Under the pieces are notes generated by a model. It was not told the DNA's origin. It did not search any database and worked only from the letters and a program-made list of their open reading frames with translations. Source: Candidatus Blackburnbacteria bacterium RIFCSPLOWO2_01_FULL_40_20 (GTDB lineage Bacteria; Patescibacteriota; Microgenomatia; UBA8517; UBA10165). Taken from it: a stretch of DNA of 36,800 bases. Below, piece after piece: positions 16,500 to 25,542 of this stretch (its first letter is position 1; every line of letters starts with the position of its first letter). The position numbers were made by a program, and so were the translations under genes. Where the stretch lies: the NCBI GenBank assembly GCA_001816475.1, contig MHCC01000002.1, positions 377-37,176 on the forward strand, written 5' to 3'.

Positions 16500-17819
16500 T
16501 TATTTCTCCCTTTTTGTCTCTCTTTCGTAGAACTTTATTCGGTCTCCCTTGAAATGGAGTTTTATTGACCGCAATGGACCATTTCTGTGTTTGGCAATGT
16601 CAAGCGAACAGTTTTCAAGGTTTTCGTCGTCCTCCCTCCACAAAAACATAACAACGTCCGCATCTTGTTCAATTGCCCCGGATTCCCGAAGATCTGAAAG
16701 TTGGGGCTTTTTAACACCCCGTTGTTCAACAGAACGAGAAAGCTGGGAAAGTGCGATAACAGGAATCTTAAGTTCACGAGCTAAATTTTTTAACCCTTGA
16801 GAAATTTCTGAAACTTCCTGCACCCTGTTTTCGAGATTCCGTCCGCGTACAAGTTGCAGATAATCAACAATAAGAATGTCCAAACCCCGCTCAATTTGGA
16901 GTCTTCGGGCTTTGGTCCGCATCTCAAGAATTGATAAACCAGGCGTGTCGTCAATATAAAGCGGGCCTTCGGCCAACTCCCCCATGGCATCCGACAACTT
17001 TGTAAAATCATCCTCACCCAGTTTTCCGGTCTTTAGCTTCCATGCATCAATATTTGCTTGAGACACCAAAAGACGGTCGACAAGCTCCTCTTTGCTCATT
17101 TCCAAAGAAAAAATACCTACCGGCTTTTTCAACTCCACTGAAATATGTTGAGCAATGTTTAACACAAGAGCCGTTTTCCCGACACCAGGGCGGGCTGCTA
17201 AAATTATAAGGTTTGACTTTTGAAACCCGGCAAGCGCATCATCAAGCGAGTGGAACCCCGATGGCACGCCACGCATCCCCCCTGATTGTTTGTGAAGCTC
17301 GTCTAACCTATCGAATGATTCAGCCAAAGCCGAGCGGACTGGTATAAAAACTTTTGATAAGTGTTGTTGGCTCAATGAAAACACTTCAAGCTCCGCTCTG
17401 TCTAAAAGTTCGTCAGCAACAATCCCCTCATCAAAAGACATTTCAACAAGTTTTGCAGCAGCAGTCATCAAGGAACGCTTTGTAGCTGCGTCTTTTACAA
17501 TTTTTCCATAATGCTCAACATGGGCTGCCGTTGGAACTTGGTTTACAAGTGAGGCTAAGTAGCTAACTCCCCCAATGTCTTTTAGTTTCTTTTTTTGTTT
17601 TAACTTTTCAGAAACAGTAACAACATCAATCGGAGTTCTGGCCTCATAAAGCTCAAGCATTACATCAAAAATGAAGGAATGCTTTGTCTCGTAAAAGTGG
17701 TCGGGTTTTAAAAATTCAGCAACGTTGACTATGGAGTTTTTATCAAGAAGAAGTGCGCCAAGAACTGAGATTTCAGCATCTGAGGAATGTGGTGGTATTT
17801 TAACTTGTACATTGGCCAT
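16500..17819 (-). CDS. dnaB: replicative DNA helicase
   Basis: PHSSDAEISVLGALLLD, ARPGVGKTALVLNIA, LIVDYLQL, LSQLSRSVEQR. Confidence 0.96.
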   Translation of the reverse strand: MANVQVKIPPHSSDAEISVLGALLLDKNSIVNVAEFLKPDHFYETKHSFIFDVMLELYEARTPIDVVTVSEKLKQKKKLKDIGGVSYLASLVNQVPTAAHVEHYGKIVKDAATKRSLMTAAAKLVEMSFDEGIVADELLDRAELEVFSLSQQHLSKVFIPVRSALAESFDRLDELHKQSGGMRGVPSGFHSLDDALAGFQKSNLIILAARPGVGKTALVLNIAQHISVELKKPVGIFSLEMSKEELVDRLLVSQANIDAWKLKTGKLGEDDFTKLSDAMGELAEGPLYIDDTPGLSILEMRTKARRLQIERGLDILIVDYLQLVRGRNLENRVQEVSEISQGLKNLARELKIPVIALSQLSRSVEQRGVKKPQLSDLRESGAIEQDADVVMFLWREDDENLENCSLDIAKHRNGPLRSIKLHFKGDRIKFYERETKREK

Positions 17820-17886
17820 GATCGTCTACATGCTACCGCGCAAGTTGTGATTACGGTAGATAGTGGACCGCAGGCGGTAGACCCCT

Positions 17887-18537
17887 TTAACTTCTTCTCT
17901 CAAGTACTACAACTTGTACTTCGGTGGGCAGCTTGTCGGACATAACGGAATATTTTGTATCTTTCACGGGCTCTATTCCCATTTCTTTAACAAAGTCCTC
18001 GACTGGAGCAAGTTTTTCTGCAAGTTGAGGTGCCATTCCGGGAATGTTGTAATGCATTGGTATAACAACTTTGGGCTCAAGACTTGCAACAACCAAAGCC
18101 GCCGCCTCAGCATCAATTGTGTAATTTCCGCCAACAGGAACCATCAAAATATCAATGTTCCCAATTTGACCAACTTGGTCCTCAGTTAACTTGTGCCCCA
18201 AATCTCCCAAGTGACAAATTATTATCGAATCTATCTTGATAACAAACACGGTGTTTTGACCTCTTTCCTCACCTTGTTTGTTGTCGTGATAAGTTGGTAT
18301 GCCAAAAATTGAAACTCCTTTGACTTCATACTCGCCAGGATTTTTAACAACTTTCGGATCCCCATCCACTTGTCCTGCTTGGTTGTGGTCGTCGTGGTCA
18401 TGAGAAACTGTAACAATATTGGCTTCAATTTTTGGGAACTTAAAGCCAAGTTTACTTGAAGAGTATGGGTCTGTAACAACTGTCACAGATTTCCCTTTTA
18501 TTCGAAAAGATGAGTGCCCAAGCCAGGTTATGTCCAT
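17887..18537 (-). CDS. MBL-fold metal-dependent hydrolase (UlaG-like)
   Basis: DITWLGHSSFRIKGKSVTVVTDPY, SHDHDDHNQ. Confidence 0.88.
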   Translation of the reverse strand: MDITWLGHSSFRIKGKSVTVVTDPYSSSKLGFKFPKIEANIVTVSHDHDDHNQAGQVDGDPKVVKNPGEYEVKGVSIFGIPTYHDNKQGEERGQNTVFVIKIDSIIICHLGDLGHKLTEDQVGQIGNIDILMVPVGGNYTIDAEAAALVVASLEPKVVIPMHYNIPGMAPQLAEKLAPVEDFVKEMGIEPVKDTKYSVMSDKLPTEVQVVVLERRS

Positions 18538-18627
18538 CGCAAGTCATACTATCACCTGGTAAAAAAATTGCCAAGAAGCAAAATATAACTTGCAAATTGA
18601 CTTTTTTTAAGTTAAAGTACGCAAGAC

Positions 18628-19062
18628 ATGCGCAAAGATGTGCTGGCAGCAATTGTGATTGGGGTGAGTCTTGGCGCAGTTGTTGCTTTTGGCATCTGGC
18701 GGGCAAAAAGCTATCTTTCCCCTAAACAAATTTCACCAATCTCTGCTCAACAAACAACGTTACCCACCCCACAAGACCAAGCCCAAGCAAACTCTGATTT
18801 GGTTATCACACAACCTGAAGACAACACAGTGACAAACTCGGACAAAGTAACAATTAAGGGTTCTGCAATACCAAAATCGACAGTTGTAATAGTTTCAAAT
18901 AGCGACGAAGCAATCGTTGAAGCTGATCAATATGGAAGTTTTGAACAAGAAATCGCGCTTGATGGCGGACCAAATGAAATTAATGTCACTTCATACGACG
19001 ACCAAGGTAACGAATCTGCTCAAGAACTGACTGTTGTATACTCAACGGAGGTGGGACAATGA
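18628..19062 (+). CDS. membrane-anchored protein with Ig-like domain
   Basis: N-terminal TM; VITQPEDNTVTNSDKVTIKGSAIPKSTVVIVSN. Confidence 0.7.
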   Translation: MRKDVLAAIVIGVSLGAVVAFGIWRAKSYLSPKQISPISAQQTTLPTPQDQAQANSDLVITQPEDNTVTNSDKVTIKGSAIPKSTVVIVSNSDEAIVEADQYGSFEQEIALDGGPNEINVTSYDDQGNESAQELTVVYSTEVGQ

Positions 19063-19820
19063 AAAGTATGTCGTATGTCTTATGTTGTTTGTTGTTGATT
19101 ATCGAAGCAGTAATCTTTCTGACACCCACCTTGGCACTCGCGCAAGAGGACTCCTCGACCTCAGCTTCCGTTAGTGGTGCCAAAGCTTCAGTCCGCGATA
19201 AGGTTCGCGAAACCATTGAAAACCTGATCAAAAAACCAAGGGCGGTTATTGGCACACTTAACCAACTTGCGGACAGCACTCTTGAAATTAAAACTAAGGG
19301 CGGAAAAGTCGCAATGATTGCAACAACAATTGACACAACCTATTCAAGATTTAATAAGGGTAAAAAATCTGACATTAAGTTTGAAGAACTTGTAATTGGA
19401 GATTATACGATCGCGCTTGGAAACAAAAACACAAGTGGTGTTGTTGAAGCAAAAAGAATTTTGACTTACGACAAGTCTCCAGCTCTTACCAAAAAGTCTG
19501 TTTTCGGGCTCGTTGAAGAGGTCAACAAGGGAAATATCAGTATCAAACATCCCAAAAACGAAAAGTCTTGGACAATCCAAACCTCAAAGAAAACTAATTT
19601 TACGGGTAAAGGCGTTGAAGAACCTTCGACCTTGAACATTAAAGATATTGAAGCTGGAGACCGAATTGTTGTACTTGGAACAATGGATGAAAAAACAAAG
19701 GACACAATTAATGCCCTAAGAGTCCATATTTTAAATGGAAAAGCTTTGGGCTTACAAAAATCCAGCCCAAAGCCATCCCTAAAGCCGTCTACTTCACCTT
19801 CACCTTCACCTTCACCTTAA
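19059..19820 (+). CDS. secreted hypothetical protein with Ser/Pro-rich C-terminus
   Basis: signal peptide; KPSTSPSPSPSP tail encoded by (ccttca)n. Confidence 0.7.
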   Translation: MKSMSYVLCCLLLIIEAVIFLTPTLALAQEDSSTSASVSGAKASVRDKVRETIENLIKKPRAVIGTLNQLADSTLEIKTKGGKVAMIATTIDTTYSRFNKGKKSDIKFEELVIGDYTIALGNKNTSGVVEAKRILTYDKSPALTKKSVFGLVEEVNKGNISIKHPKNEKSWTIQTSKKTNFTGKGVEEPSTLNIKDIEAGDRIVVLGTMDEKTKDTINALRVHILNGKALGLQKSSPKPSLKPSTSPSPSPSP

Positions 19821-19853
19821 CCAAAAGCGTCTCCCAGCCACGCAAGAGTAACT

Positions 19854-20008
19854 GTCATTCTGGCGAAAGCCAGAATCTATATCAACGTCATTCCGGCGAA
19901 CGCCGGAATCTACATAATATAGATTCCGGGTCAAGCGCTTCGCCATGAGCCCTTCGACGGTGAGCTCAGGACTGTCGAACCACTCAGTGCCAAATGGCCC
20001 GGAATGAC
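19854..20008. repeat. GTCATTCCGG palindromic element, copy C (compound)
   Basis: gtcattctggcgaaagccagaat, gtcattccggcgaacgccggaat, then central module and ggaatgac. Confidence 0.85.
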
Positions 20009-20024
20009 AAAAAATAAGTACCTC

Positions 20025-20426
20025 TTAGACCCTTACCACGTAAGTACTTGCAATCTTGTCGTGCAAAGCTTGCTTCTTTCCGTCCCAAAGTACCATCAAA
20101 TAACCAATCCCTAAAATAATTCCAGAAACTGCTTTCCCTATTATCTCTCGTAAGAAAAAGGTAATTGCAGTAGGTTTGTTACCTTGCGCATCTACCACCT
20201 TTATCCCCAACACCTTTTTACCCAATGTTTGCCCTGCTGAAGATTGATAGAAAACATAGTATCCAATGCCCAACAGCAAACCAACTGCATAACTTAGAGC
20301 ACCTTGAGCGTTTGCTCCAGCCAAACCAAGAACTATTCCTACAAGAAAAGAAAAAACTGTTATGATTATTCCATCAATCAAAGCTGCAATAAATCTTCTT
20401 CCAAACCCAACAAATTGTGCGTTCAT
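20025..20426 (-). CDS. RDD family membrane protein
   Basis: FGRRFIAALIDGIIITVFSF...GQTLGKKVLGIKVVD. Confidence 0.85.
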   Translation of the reverse strand: MNAQFVGFGRRFIAALIDGIIITVFSFLVGIVLGLAGANAQGALSYAVGLLLGIGYYVFYQSSAGQTLGKKVLGIKVVDAQGNKPTAITFFLREIIGKAVSGIILGIGYLMVLWDGKKQALHDKIASTYVVRV

Positions 20427-20449
20427 ATTTCACCTCCTTTCATAACAAT

Positions 20450-20487
20450 GTCATTCCGGCCCTTGAGCCGGAATCTATAAAAATGAC
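20450..20487. repeat. GTCATTCCGG palindromic element, copy D (minimal)
   Basis: gtcattccggcccttgagccggaatctataaaaatgac. Confidence 0.8.
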
Positions 20488-20553
20488 AAAATTTGCTTAA
20501 AACTTGACAACATATACAACTCAAGAATACAGTTAACATATAAACAATTGCAA

Positions 20554-21603
20554 ATGGCAGACGGCAACGATCAACAAAATAAGATAGTCATGCCGTCAAT
20601 CGAGCCTACTGATTGGACAATTTCTGAACTCTACAGTCGCAGTTTTGAACTGGTTAAAAGGTATAAAGTTCTTTGGGTTTTTGGAATGGCAGTTGCGGGT
20701 CTTGCCTCAGGAACAGGATTTAATAACTTTTCAAATTTCAGCTCGAGCGATACTAAAAGCATTCAAAAATATTTGAATCCCTCCCCAGATGCTACTCCTG
20801 ATAAAATCTCTCAAGTTCTTGGCGACGCAACCTCGCAAAGCGCAATTGCTGACCTGGTAGGTAATCTCGCATCAAGTATCCCTGTTGGAATATATGTCCT
20901 TCTTGGAATTGAAATCCTCATACTTGTCATTGCAGGAATTGTTGTATCTTTAATCAGTTCCTCTTGGGCGAATGCAGGCCTAATTCAATCAATACAAACT
21001 GCCTTAAAAGGAACAGCGCCAACAATTCAGGAGTCGTCTGAAAAAGCCTTTCCTTCAATAAAGCCCTTAATTTGGCTTTCTCTAATTCCCACGTTGGTTC
21101 TTTGGATCGTCACACTTCTTGTTGCAGGAGTTGTTGCTGCAGGAATAGTTTGGGGTGGATCAATAAAGTTTGTATTTATAATCTTGGCAGTTGTCGCTTT
21201 CTTTGCTTGGGCATACGCTATCATCAAACTAGTACTTGCTCAAATTTGGGCACAAAGAATTGTAATTATTGAAAACGAAAAATGGCTTGCGTCGCTAAAG
21301 CGAGGTTTGAAGATTGCAAAGAAAAAAGGCTGGGCAATGGTACTTTTGGGGTTGGTTAATACTATATTTTCAGGAATAATAACTGGTGTTCCAATTATGG
21401 TCATTGGAGGATTATTGGTTGGGGGATTCTTGAGTTTGAAAACAAATATGAGTTTAGGGATCCCGTTGTTAACTGTTGGTGGAATTCTTCTTGCTATATT
21501 TATTTTTGGATTTTTGCTTTTTGCGGGAATCTTAACAGCTTTTAAAGCATCTGTTTGGACAATTGCTTATATCAAAATAAGAGGAAAATATGACAAAGAA
21601 TAA
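20554..21603 (+). CDS. multi-pass membrane protein
   Basis: long hydrophobic ORF WTISELYSRSFELVKRYKVLWVFGMAVAG. Confidence 0.8.
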   Translation: MADGNDQQNKIVMPSIEPTDWTISELYSRSFELVKRYKVLWVFGMAVAGLASGTGFNNFSNFSSSDTKSIQKYLNPSPDATPDKISQVLGDATSQSAIADLVGNLASSIPVGIYVLLGIEILILVIAGIVVSLISSSWANAGLIQSIQTALKGTAPTIQESSEKAFPSIKPLIWLSLIPTLVLWIVTLLVAGVVAAGIVWGGSIKFVFIILAVVAFFAWAYAIIKLVLAQIWAQRIVIIENEKWLASLKRGLKIAKKKGWAMVLLGLVNTIFSGIITGVPIMVIGGLLVGGFLSLKTNMSLGIPLLTVGGILLAIFIFGFLLFAGILTAFKASVWTIAYIKIRGKYDKE

Positions 21604-22315
21604 TTTAGCAAGTTTCAAAATAAGATTATTATCTTTTCTAACCGATAGATTTATATTTTTCTTACCGCACGCGATTGGCTTGATGTTTGTTGCTTCAAGT
21701 AATAATCTTCAATCTTTGGTCGTAAATTTTTTGTTCTACTTTGCGTTGGCCGCTCTCCCTTTTGCAATCTTTAGAGCATTTTTCTATAACGCAATATTTA
21801 ACAGTAAGTTTGGTGGAAACTTAGGGAAATTAATAACAGGATTGCGAGTTGTTAATAACGACGGAAAATTGCTCACCTTCAGGCGGAACTTCTTCCGACA
21901 CACTGTTGGATTTCAACTCTCGCTACTCCTTTTTGGCTTAGGTTTTTGGTCAATTATTAAAGATGAAAATAAACAAGGGTGGCATGACAAGGCTGTGGGA
22001 TCAAAAGTAGTTGTTGCCACAAACCTTTGGCCACTGTCGCTTATAGCTTTAATCATCCTGGCTATTGCAAACTTCACACTGGTTGCAAATTCAATTCAGC
22101 GCATATCAAGCGGGTCAATTCCAACTGAAGCATTAACCCTTTACTCGCAAATCCAAGAACAGTCAGAACAAGAAAACGAATTTAACATTGAAAATCCTGT
22201 AGACTTTGAAAATTTTGAGAACTTTGAAGATATTGGGGGGTTAGATAAAGAACAATTTTTTGACGAAGAATTACCTGAAAAATTGGATCAAATAGAAGAT
22301 ATTGAAAGTATCTAG
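21590..22315 (+). CDS. RDD family membrane protein
   Basis: FKIRLLSFLTDRFIFF...GGNLGKLITGLRVVNNDG...WHDKAVGSKVV. Confidence 0.8.
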   Translation: MTKNNLASFKIRLLSFLTDRFIFFLPHAIGLMFVASSNNLQSLVVNFLFYFALAALPFAIFRAFFYNAIFNSKFGGNLGKLITGLRVVNNDGKLLTFRRNFFRHTVGFQLSLLLFGLGFWSIIKDENKQGWHDKAVGSKVVVATNLWPLSLIALIILAIANFTLVANSIQRISSGSIPTEALTLYSQIQEQSEQENEFNIENPVDFENFENFEDIGGLDKEQFFDEELPEKLDQIEDIESI

Positions 22316-22468
22316 GGCATTGACAACATCTTGTGCAAAAACCTCCAGGGACTCTGATCAAGAAGTCCGCAGAAGGTCCGCGTCAACTGCATGCCATCGG
22401 CCCTTACGAGATGCCGTATTATTGTACCACCGGAATTGCTAAAAGTCAAACTATGGGGCTTTTGTGCC

Positions 22469-22496
22469 TTGACAAAATATATATGAGTGGTATAAT
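22469..22496 (+). promoter_or_regulatory. strong promoter of T-box-like leader
   Basis: TTGACA - 16 bp - TATAAT. Confidence 0.85.
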
Positions 22497-22502
22497 ATTT
22501 TT

Positions 22503-22765
22503 ATAAATTAATCAAAAGCGTTCGGCCGCCTTAAGGCGAGCTGAAAAGCGGAGTCACGATCCGCAATCCTGAGCGAACCTGTACTGAGCGAAGTCGAAGT
22601 AGTCGAAGGGCGCAGCGAGCCAAATACTCGACGGAAAAAGTGAATGCCGTAAAAAATTCACAACCGCTGTCATCCCTTTAAGGATAGAGTCGGAATAAGA
22701 GGCCCGATGGATAAATCATCGGGCAATAAGGATGGGACCGCGGGAGCGGTCTTCTTTCGTCTAAA
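22503..22765 (+). promoter_or_regulatory. T-box-like riboswitch leader, predicted tRNA-His sensing
   Basis: AATAAGGATGGGACCGCGGGAGCGGTCTTCTTTCGTC resembles the T-box AGGGTGGNACCGCG...TTTCGTC; preceding gcccgatg/catcgggc stem; TGGG bulge fits CCCA. Confidence 0.7.
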
Positions 22766-22776
22766 GAACGATAAAG

Positions 22777-22850
22777 ACACCTCTCGTTCCTTGCTTTTGA
22801 CTATTTTCCACTTGCGTGGAGGTCAAACAAAAGCATGGGGCGAGAGGTGT
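22777..22850 (+). terminator. long rod-like hairpin between leader and tRNA-His (terminator or processing stem)
   Basis: acacctctcg/cgagaggtgt, tgcttttg/caaaagca, tccac/gtgga nested stems, then TTTAAGTTTAACTTT. Confidence 0.5.
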
Positions 22851-22910
22851 TTAAGTTTAACTTTGCTCTTTGTTGTTTGTCGTTTGTATTTTGTCGTATG
22901 TCGTATTTAT

Positions 22911-22986
22911 GGTGGTCGTAGCTTAATGGCTAAAGCACGGGCTTGTGGAGCCTGTGATGGGGGTTCGATTCCCCTCGATCACCCCA
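22911..22986 (+). tRNA. tRNA-His(GTG)
   Basis: G-1 encoded, GTGGTCG/CGATCAC acceptor, gcttGTGgagc anticodon arm, C73, CCA encoded. Confidence 0.95.
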
Positions 22987-23160
22987 AGCAAAATACCTTG
23001 TTTGGTTTTTGTCTCATACGCGAGATAGAAAACCAGGCTTGGAAGCGCTTGAAAAGGAGGTGGGCTGTGGATCACTAAACCACCCTAAAGGGTCGGGAGA
23101 GCGCGTCGCGGAAGACTTTTGTTTTCCAAAACCGCTCTCCCCACCCTCCCGTTTCAAAAT

Positions 23161-24285
23161 ATGGAAACAGTAGATATAACAAAAAAGTTAGTTTGCATTC
23201 CGTCATATGTTGACGGAGGTTGCAACGAGGCGAAAATTGGCGAATTCTTGTTTGGGCATTTAAAGAAATTCCCGTGGTTAGATGTGGAAAAACAGAATGT
23301 CGGCAAAAACAGGTTTAACGTAATTGCAAAAGATAAATATCAAACTCGGGTCTTGGTTTGCAATCACATTGACACAGTTTGCCCGCAAGACGGTTGGAAA
23401 ACAAATCCATTTGAATGTACTAAGAAAAATGGCCAACTCTTTGGGCTGGGAACATCAGATACAAAAGGAAACGTTGCTGCTATTTTGTCAGCAATCAAAA
23501 AATCCGGTCCAACCAAGGGGGCAATGTATTTATTTTATGTGGACGAAGAATACGATTTTAAGGGCGTAAAAAGATTTATTGATAAGTATAAAAATCAAAT
23601 TTCACCCGAAGTGGTTGCATCAGGAGACGGTGGGATGCTGGAAATTGGGAATGCGTGTCGGGGGTTGATTGAAATTAACTTTAAAGTAAAAGGTAAATCT
23701 GGGCACTCGGCAATCCCGACAAGTGGAAACAACGCAATAGTTGGATCTTTTCAAGCTTTCAAAAAACTTGAGAAATATGTTTCAAACTTTGAAAGCCCTG
23801 ATCTTGGTAAAAGCACTATTAATCTTGCCTGGATTTCTGGTGGACAATCTAAACCCGATACGGGAGTTTTGGGCAAGGAAGGAAATGTTATTCCAGATAT
23901 TGCAGATCTCGTAGTTGAAGTCAGAACATCTGATGCAAAGTTAAGAGCACAAGATGTTATTAACAAGTTTGAACAATATTTGAACGAGCAAGATCTTGCC
24001 CTTGTAAGTTCTTCTGTAAGACACGACTATGGAGCTTGGATTACAGACAAAGAAAAACTTAAACAAGTTTGCAAGCTTATTGAAAACCCACAGTTTACCA
24101 TGGCCCAAAATCGCGGTTATGTAGATTTACAAATGCTTTGGGAAAGTTTTAAAAAACCAGTATGTTTTACGTTTGGTGCTGGCGAAGAAAATACGGCGCA
24201 TAAACCAAATGAGTATGTAAAAATTGATAAGTTAGAAACTGCAACAAACTTTTGGGAAAAATTTGTTGAGATTGAATGTAAATGA
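23161..24285 (+). CDS. M20 family metallopeptidase
   Basis: VCNHIDTVCP, LFGLGTSDTKGNVAAILSAIK, YVDEEYDFKGVK, GKSGHSAIPTSGNNAI. Confidence 0.9.
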   Translation: METVDITKKLVCIPSYVDGGCNEAKIGEFLFGHLKKFPWLDVEKQNVGKNRFNVIAKDKYQTRVLVCNHIDTVCPQDGWKTNPFECTKKNGQLFGLGTSDTKGNVAAILSAIKKSGPTKGAMYLFYVDEEYDFKGVKRFIDKYKNQISPEVVASGDGGMLEIGNACRGLIEINFKVKGKSGHSAIPTSGNNAIVGSFQAFKKLEKYVSNFESPDLGKSTINLAWISGGQSKPDTGVLGKEGNVIPDIADLVVEVRTSDAKLRAQDVINKFEQYLNEQDLALVSSSVRHDYGAWITDKEKLKQVCKLIENPQFTMAQNRGYVDLQMLWESFKKPVCFTFGAGEENTAHKPNEYVKIDKLETATNFWEKFVEIECK

Positions 24286-24309
24286 TGTGATATCATCAAA
24301 GGAGACAAG

Positions 24310-25542
24310 ATGGACAAACCACAAACATTAAAGGGTTTTCGGGATTTTTTACCCGAGAAAATGATAATTAGAAACGAAGCAATTCGAAGGTTGCGTGGTA
24401 TCTTTGAAAAGTATGGTTTCGACGAGATTCAAACACCATCCTTAGAATACCAAGAAGTTTTACTTGGAAAATATGGCGAAGAGGCAGAAAAATTAATGTA
24501 TCTTTTCAAAGATCCCGGGCAACGCAATGTGGGATTGCGCTACGACCTGACTGTTCCCTTTGCTCGTGTAGCCAGTACTTATCAAGATTTACCAAAGCCT
24601 TTTAAGCGATATCAAATCCAGCCTGTGTGGCGTGCAGAAAACACGCAAAAAGGAAGATATCGTGAATTTTACCAATGTGATGTTGATATGGTTGGCACAT
24701 CCTCCCCTCTTGCGGATGCTGAAATTATTGCAGTTATCAACGATTCTCTAAAAGCTTTAGGTTTTTCAAACTTTAAAATAAGAGTTAATAGTCGTGCCGT
24801 ACTTTTTTCGATTATGGAAAATGCCGGAATCGATAAAGAAAGATGGTTAACTGCAATTCAATCTATTGATAAGCTTGATAAGAAAACTCAAGAAGAAGTT
24901 GAACAAGAATTGGCCCAAAAAGGAATTTCTACAGAACAAACAAAAAGTATTTTCGGGAACATAAAAAGTGCTTCGCCAGATGAGTTTTTATCAAAAACTA
25001 TCGAGTATACAAAAAACATGGGAGCATACGAAAATGTTTCTTTTGACCCCACGCTAGCGCGAGGACTTGATTATTATACAGGACCGATATTCGAATCGGT
25101 TGTCGAAGAACCAAAAATTGGATCAATAACCGGCGGCGGTAGATATGATAATTTACTAAAAACTTTAGGCGGTCCGGATCTTCCTGCAACAGGAACTACA
25201 ATTGGACTCGATAGGGTTGTTGATGTTGTTGATGAGTTGAAATTGTGGTCGCAAGAAAAAACTGTTACTAAAGTTCTCGTAACAGTTTTCAACCCAGAAT
25301 TGCTACTTCAATCAATTAAAATCGCCTCAACTTTACGAGGAAGCGGCGTTAATGCAGAACTTTATCCGGATGAAGCAGCAAAACTCGAAAAACAATTAAA
25401 ATATGCAAATAATAAGGGTATTCCCTTTGTTGTTTTAATCGGCCCTGAGGAAGATGCAAAAAATTTGGTACAATTAAAAGACATGGCCTCTGGAAAATCT
25501 GAAAATATAACTTTAGAGCAACTACTAAAGAAAATTAAATGA
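24310..25542 (+). CDS. hisS: histidyl-tRNA synthetase
   Basis: LKGFRDFLPEKM, QIQPVWRAENTQKGRYREFYQCDVDMVG, FDPTLARGLDYYTGPIFE. Confidence 0.96.
   Translation: MDKPQTLKGFRDFLPEKMIIRNEAIRRLRGIFEKYGFDEIQTPSLEYQEVLLGKYGEEAEKLMYLFKDPGQRNVGLRYDLTVPFARVASTYQDLPKPFKRYQIQPVWRAENTQKGRYREFYQCDVDMVGTSSPLADAEIIAVINDSLKALGFSNFKIRVNSRAVLFSIMENAGIDKERWLTAIQSIDKLDKKTQEEVEQELAQKGISTEQTKSIFGNIKSASPDEFLSKTIEYTKNMGAYENVSFDPTLARGLDYYTGPIFESVVEEPKIGSITGGGRYDNLLKTLGGPDLPATGTTIGLDRVVDVVDELKLWSQEKTVTKVLVTVFNPELLLQSIKIASTLRGSGVNAELYPDEAAKLEKQLKYANNKGIPFVVLIGPEEDAKNLVQLKDMASGKSENITLEQLLKKIK

Noticed and set aside
19795-19819. (ccttca)n hexamer repeat
   Set aside because: Encodes a Ser/Pro tail in frame; multiples of 3 so no frame switching, ordinary low complexity
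22707-23078. 123-aa plus-strand ORF
   Set aside because: Overlaps the T-box motif, the rod hairpin and tRNA-His; no protein-like composition
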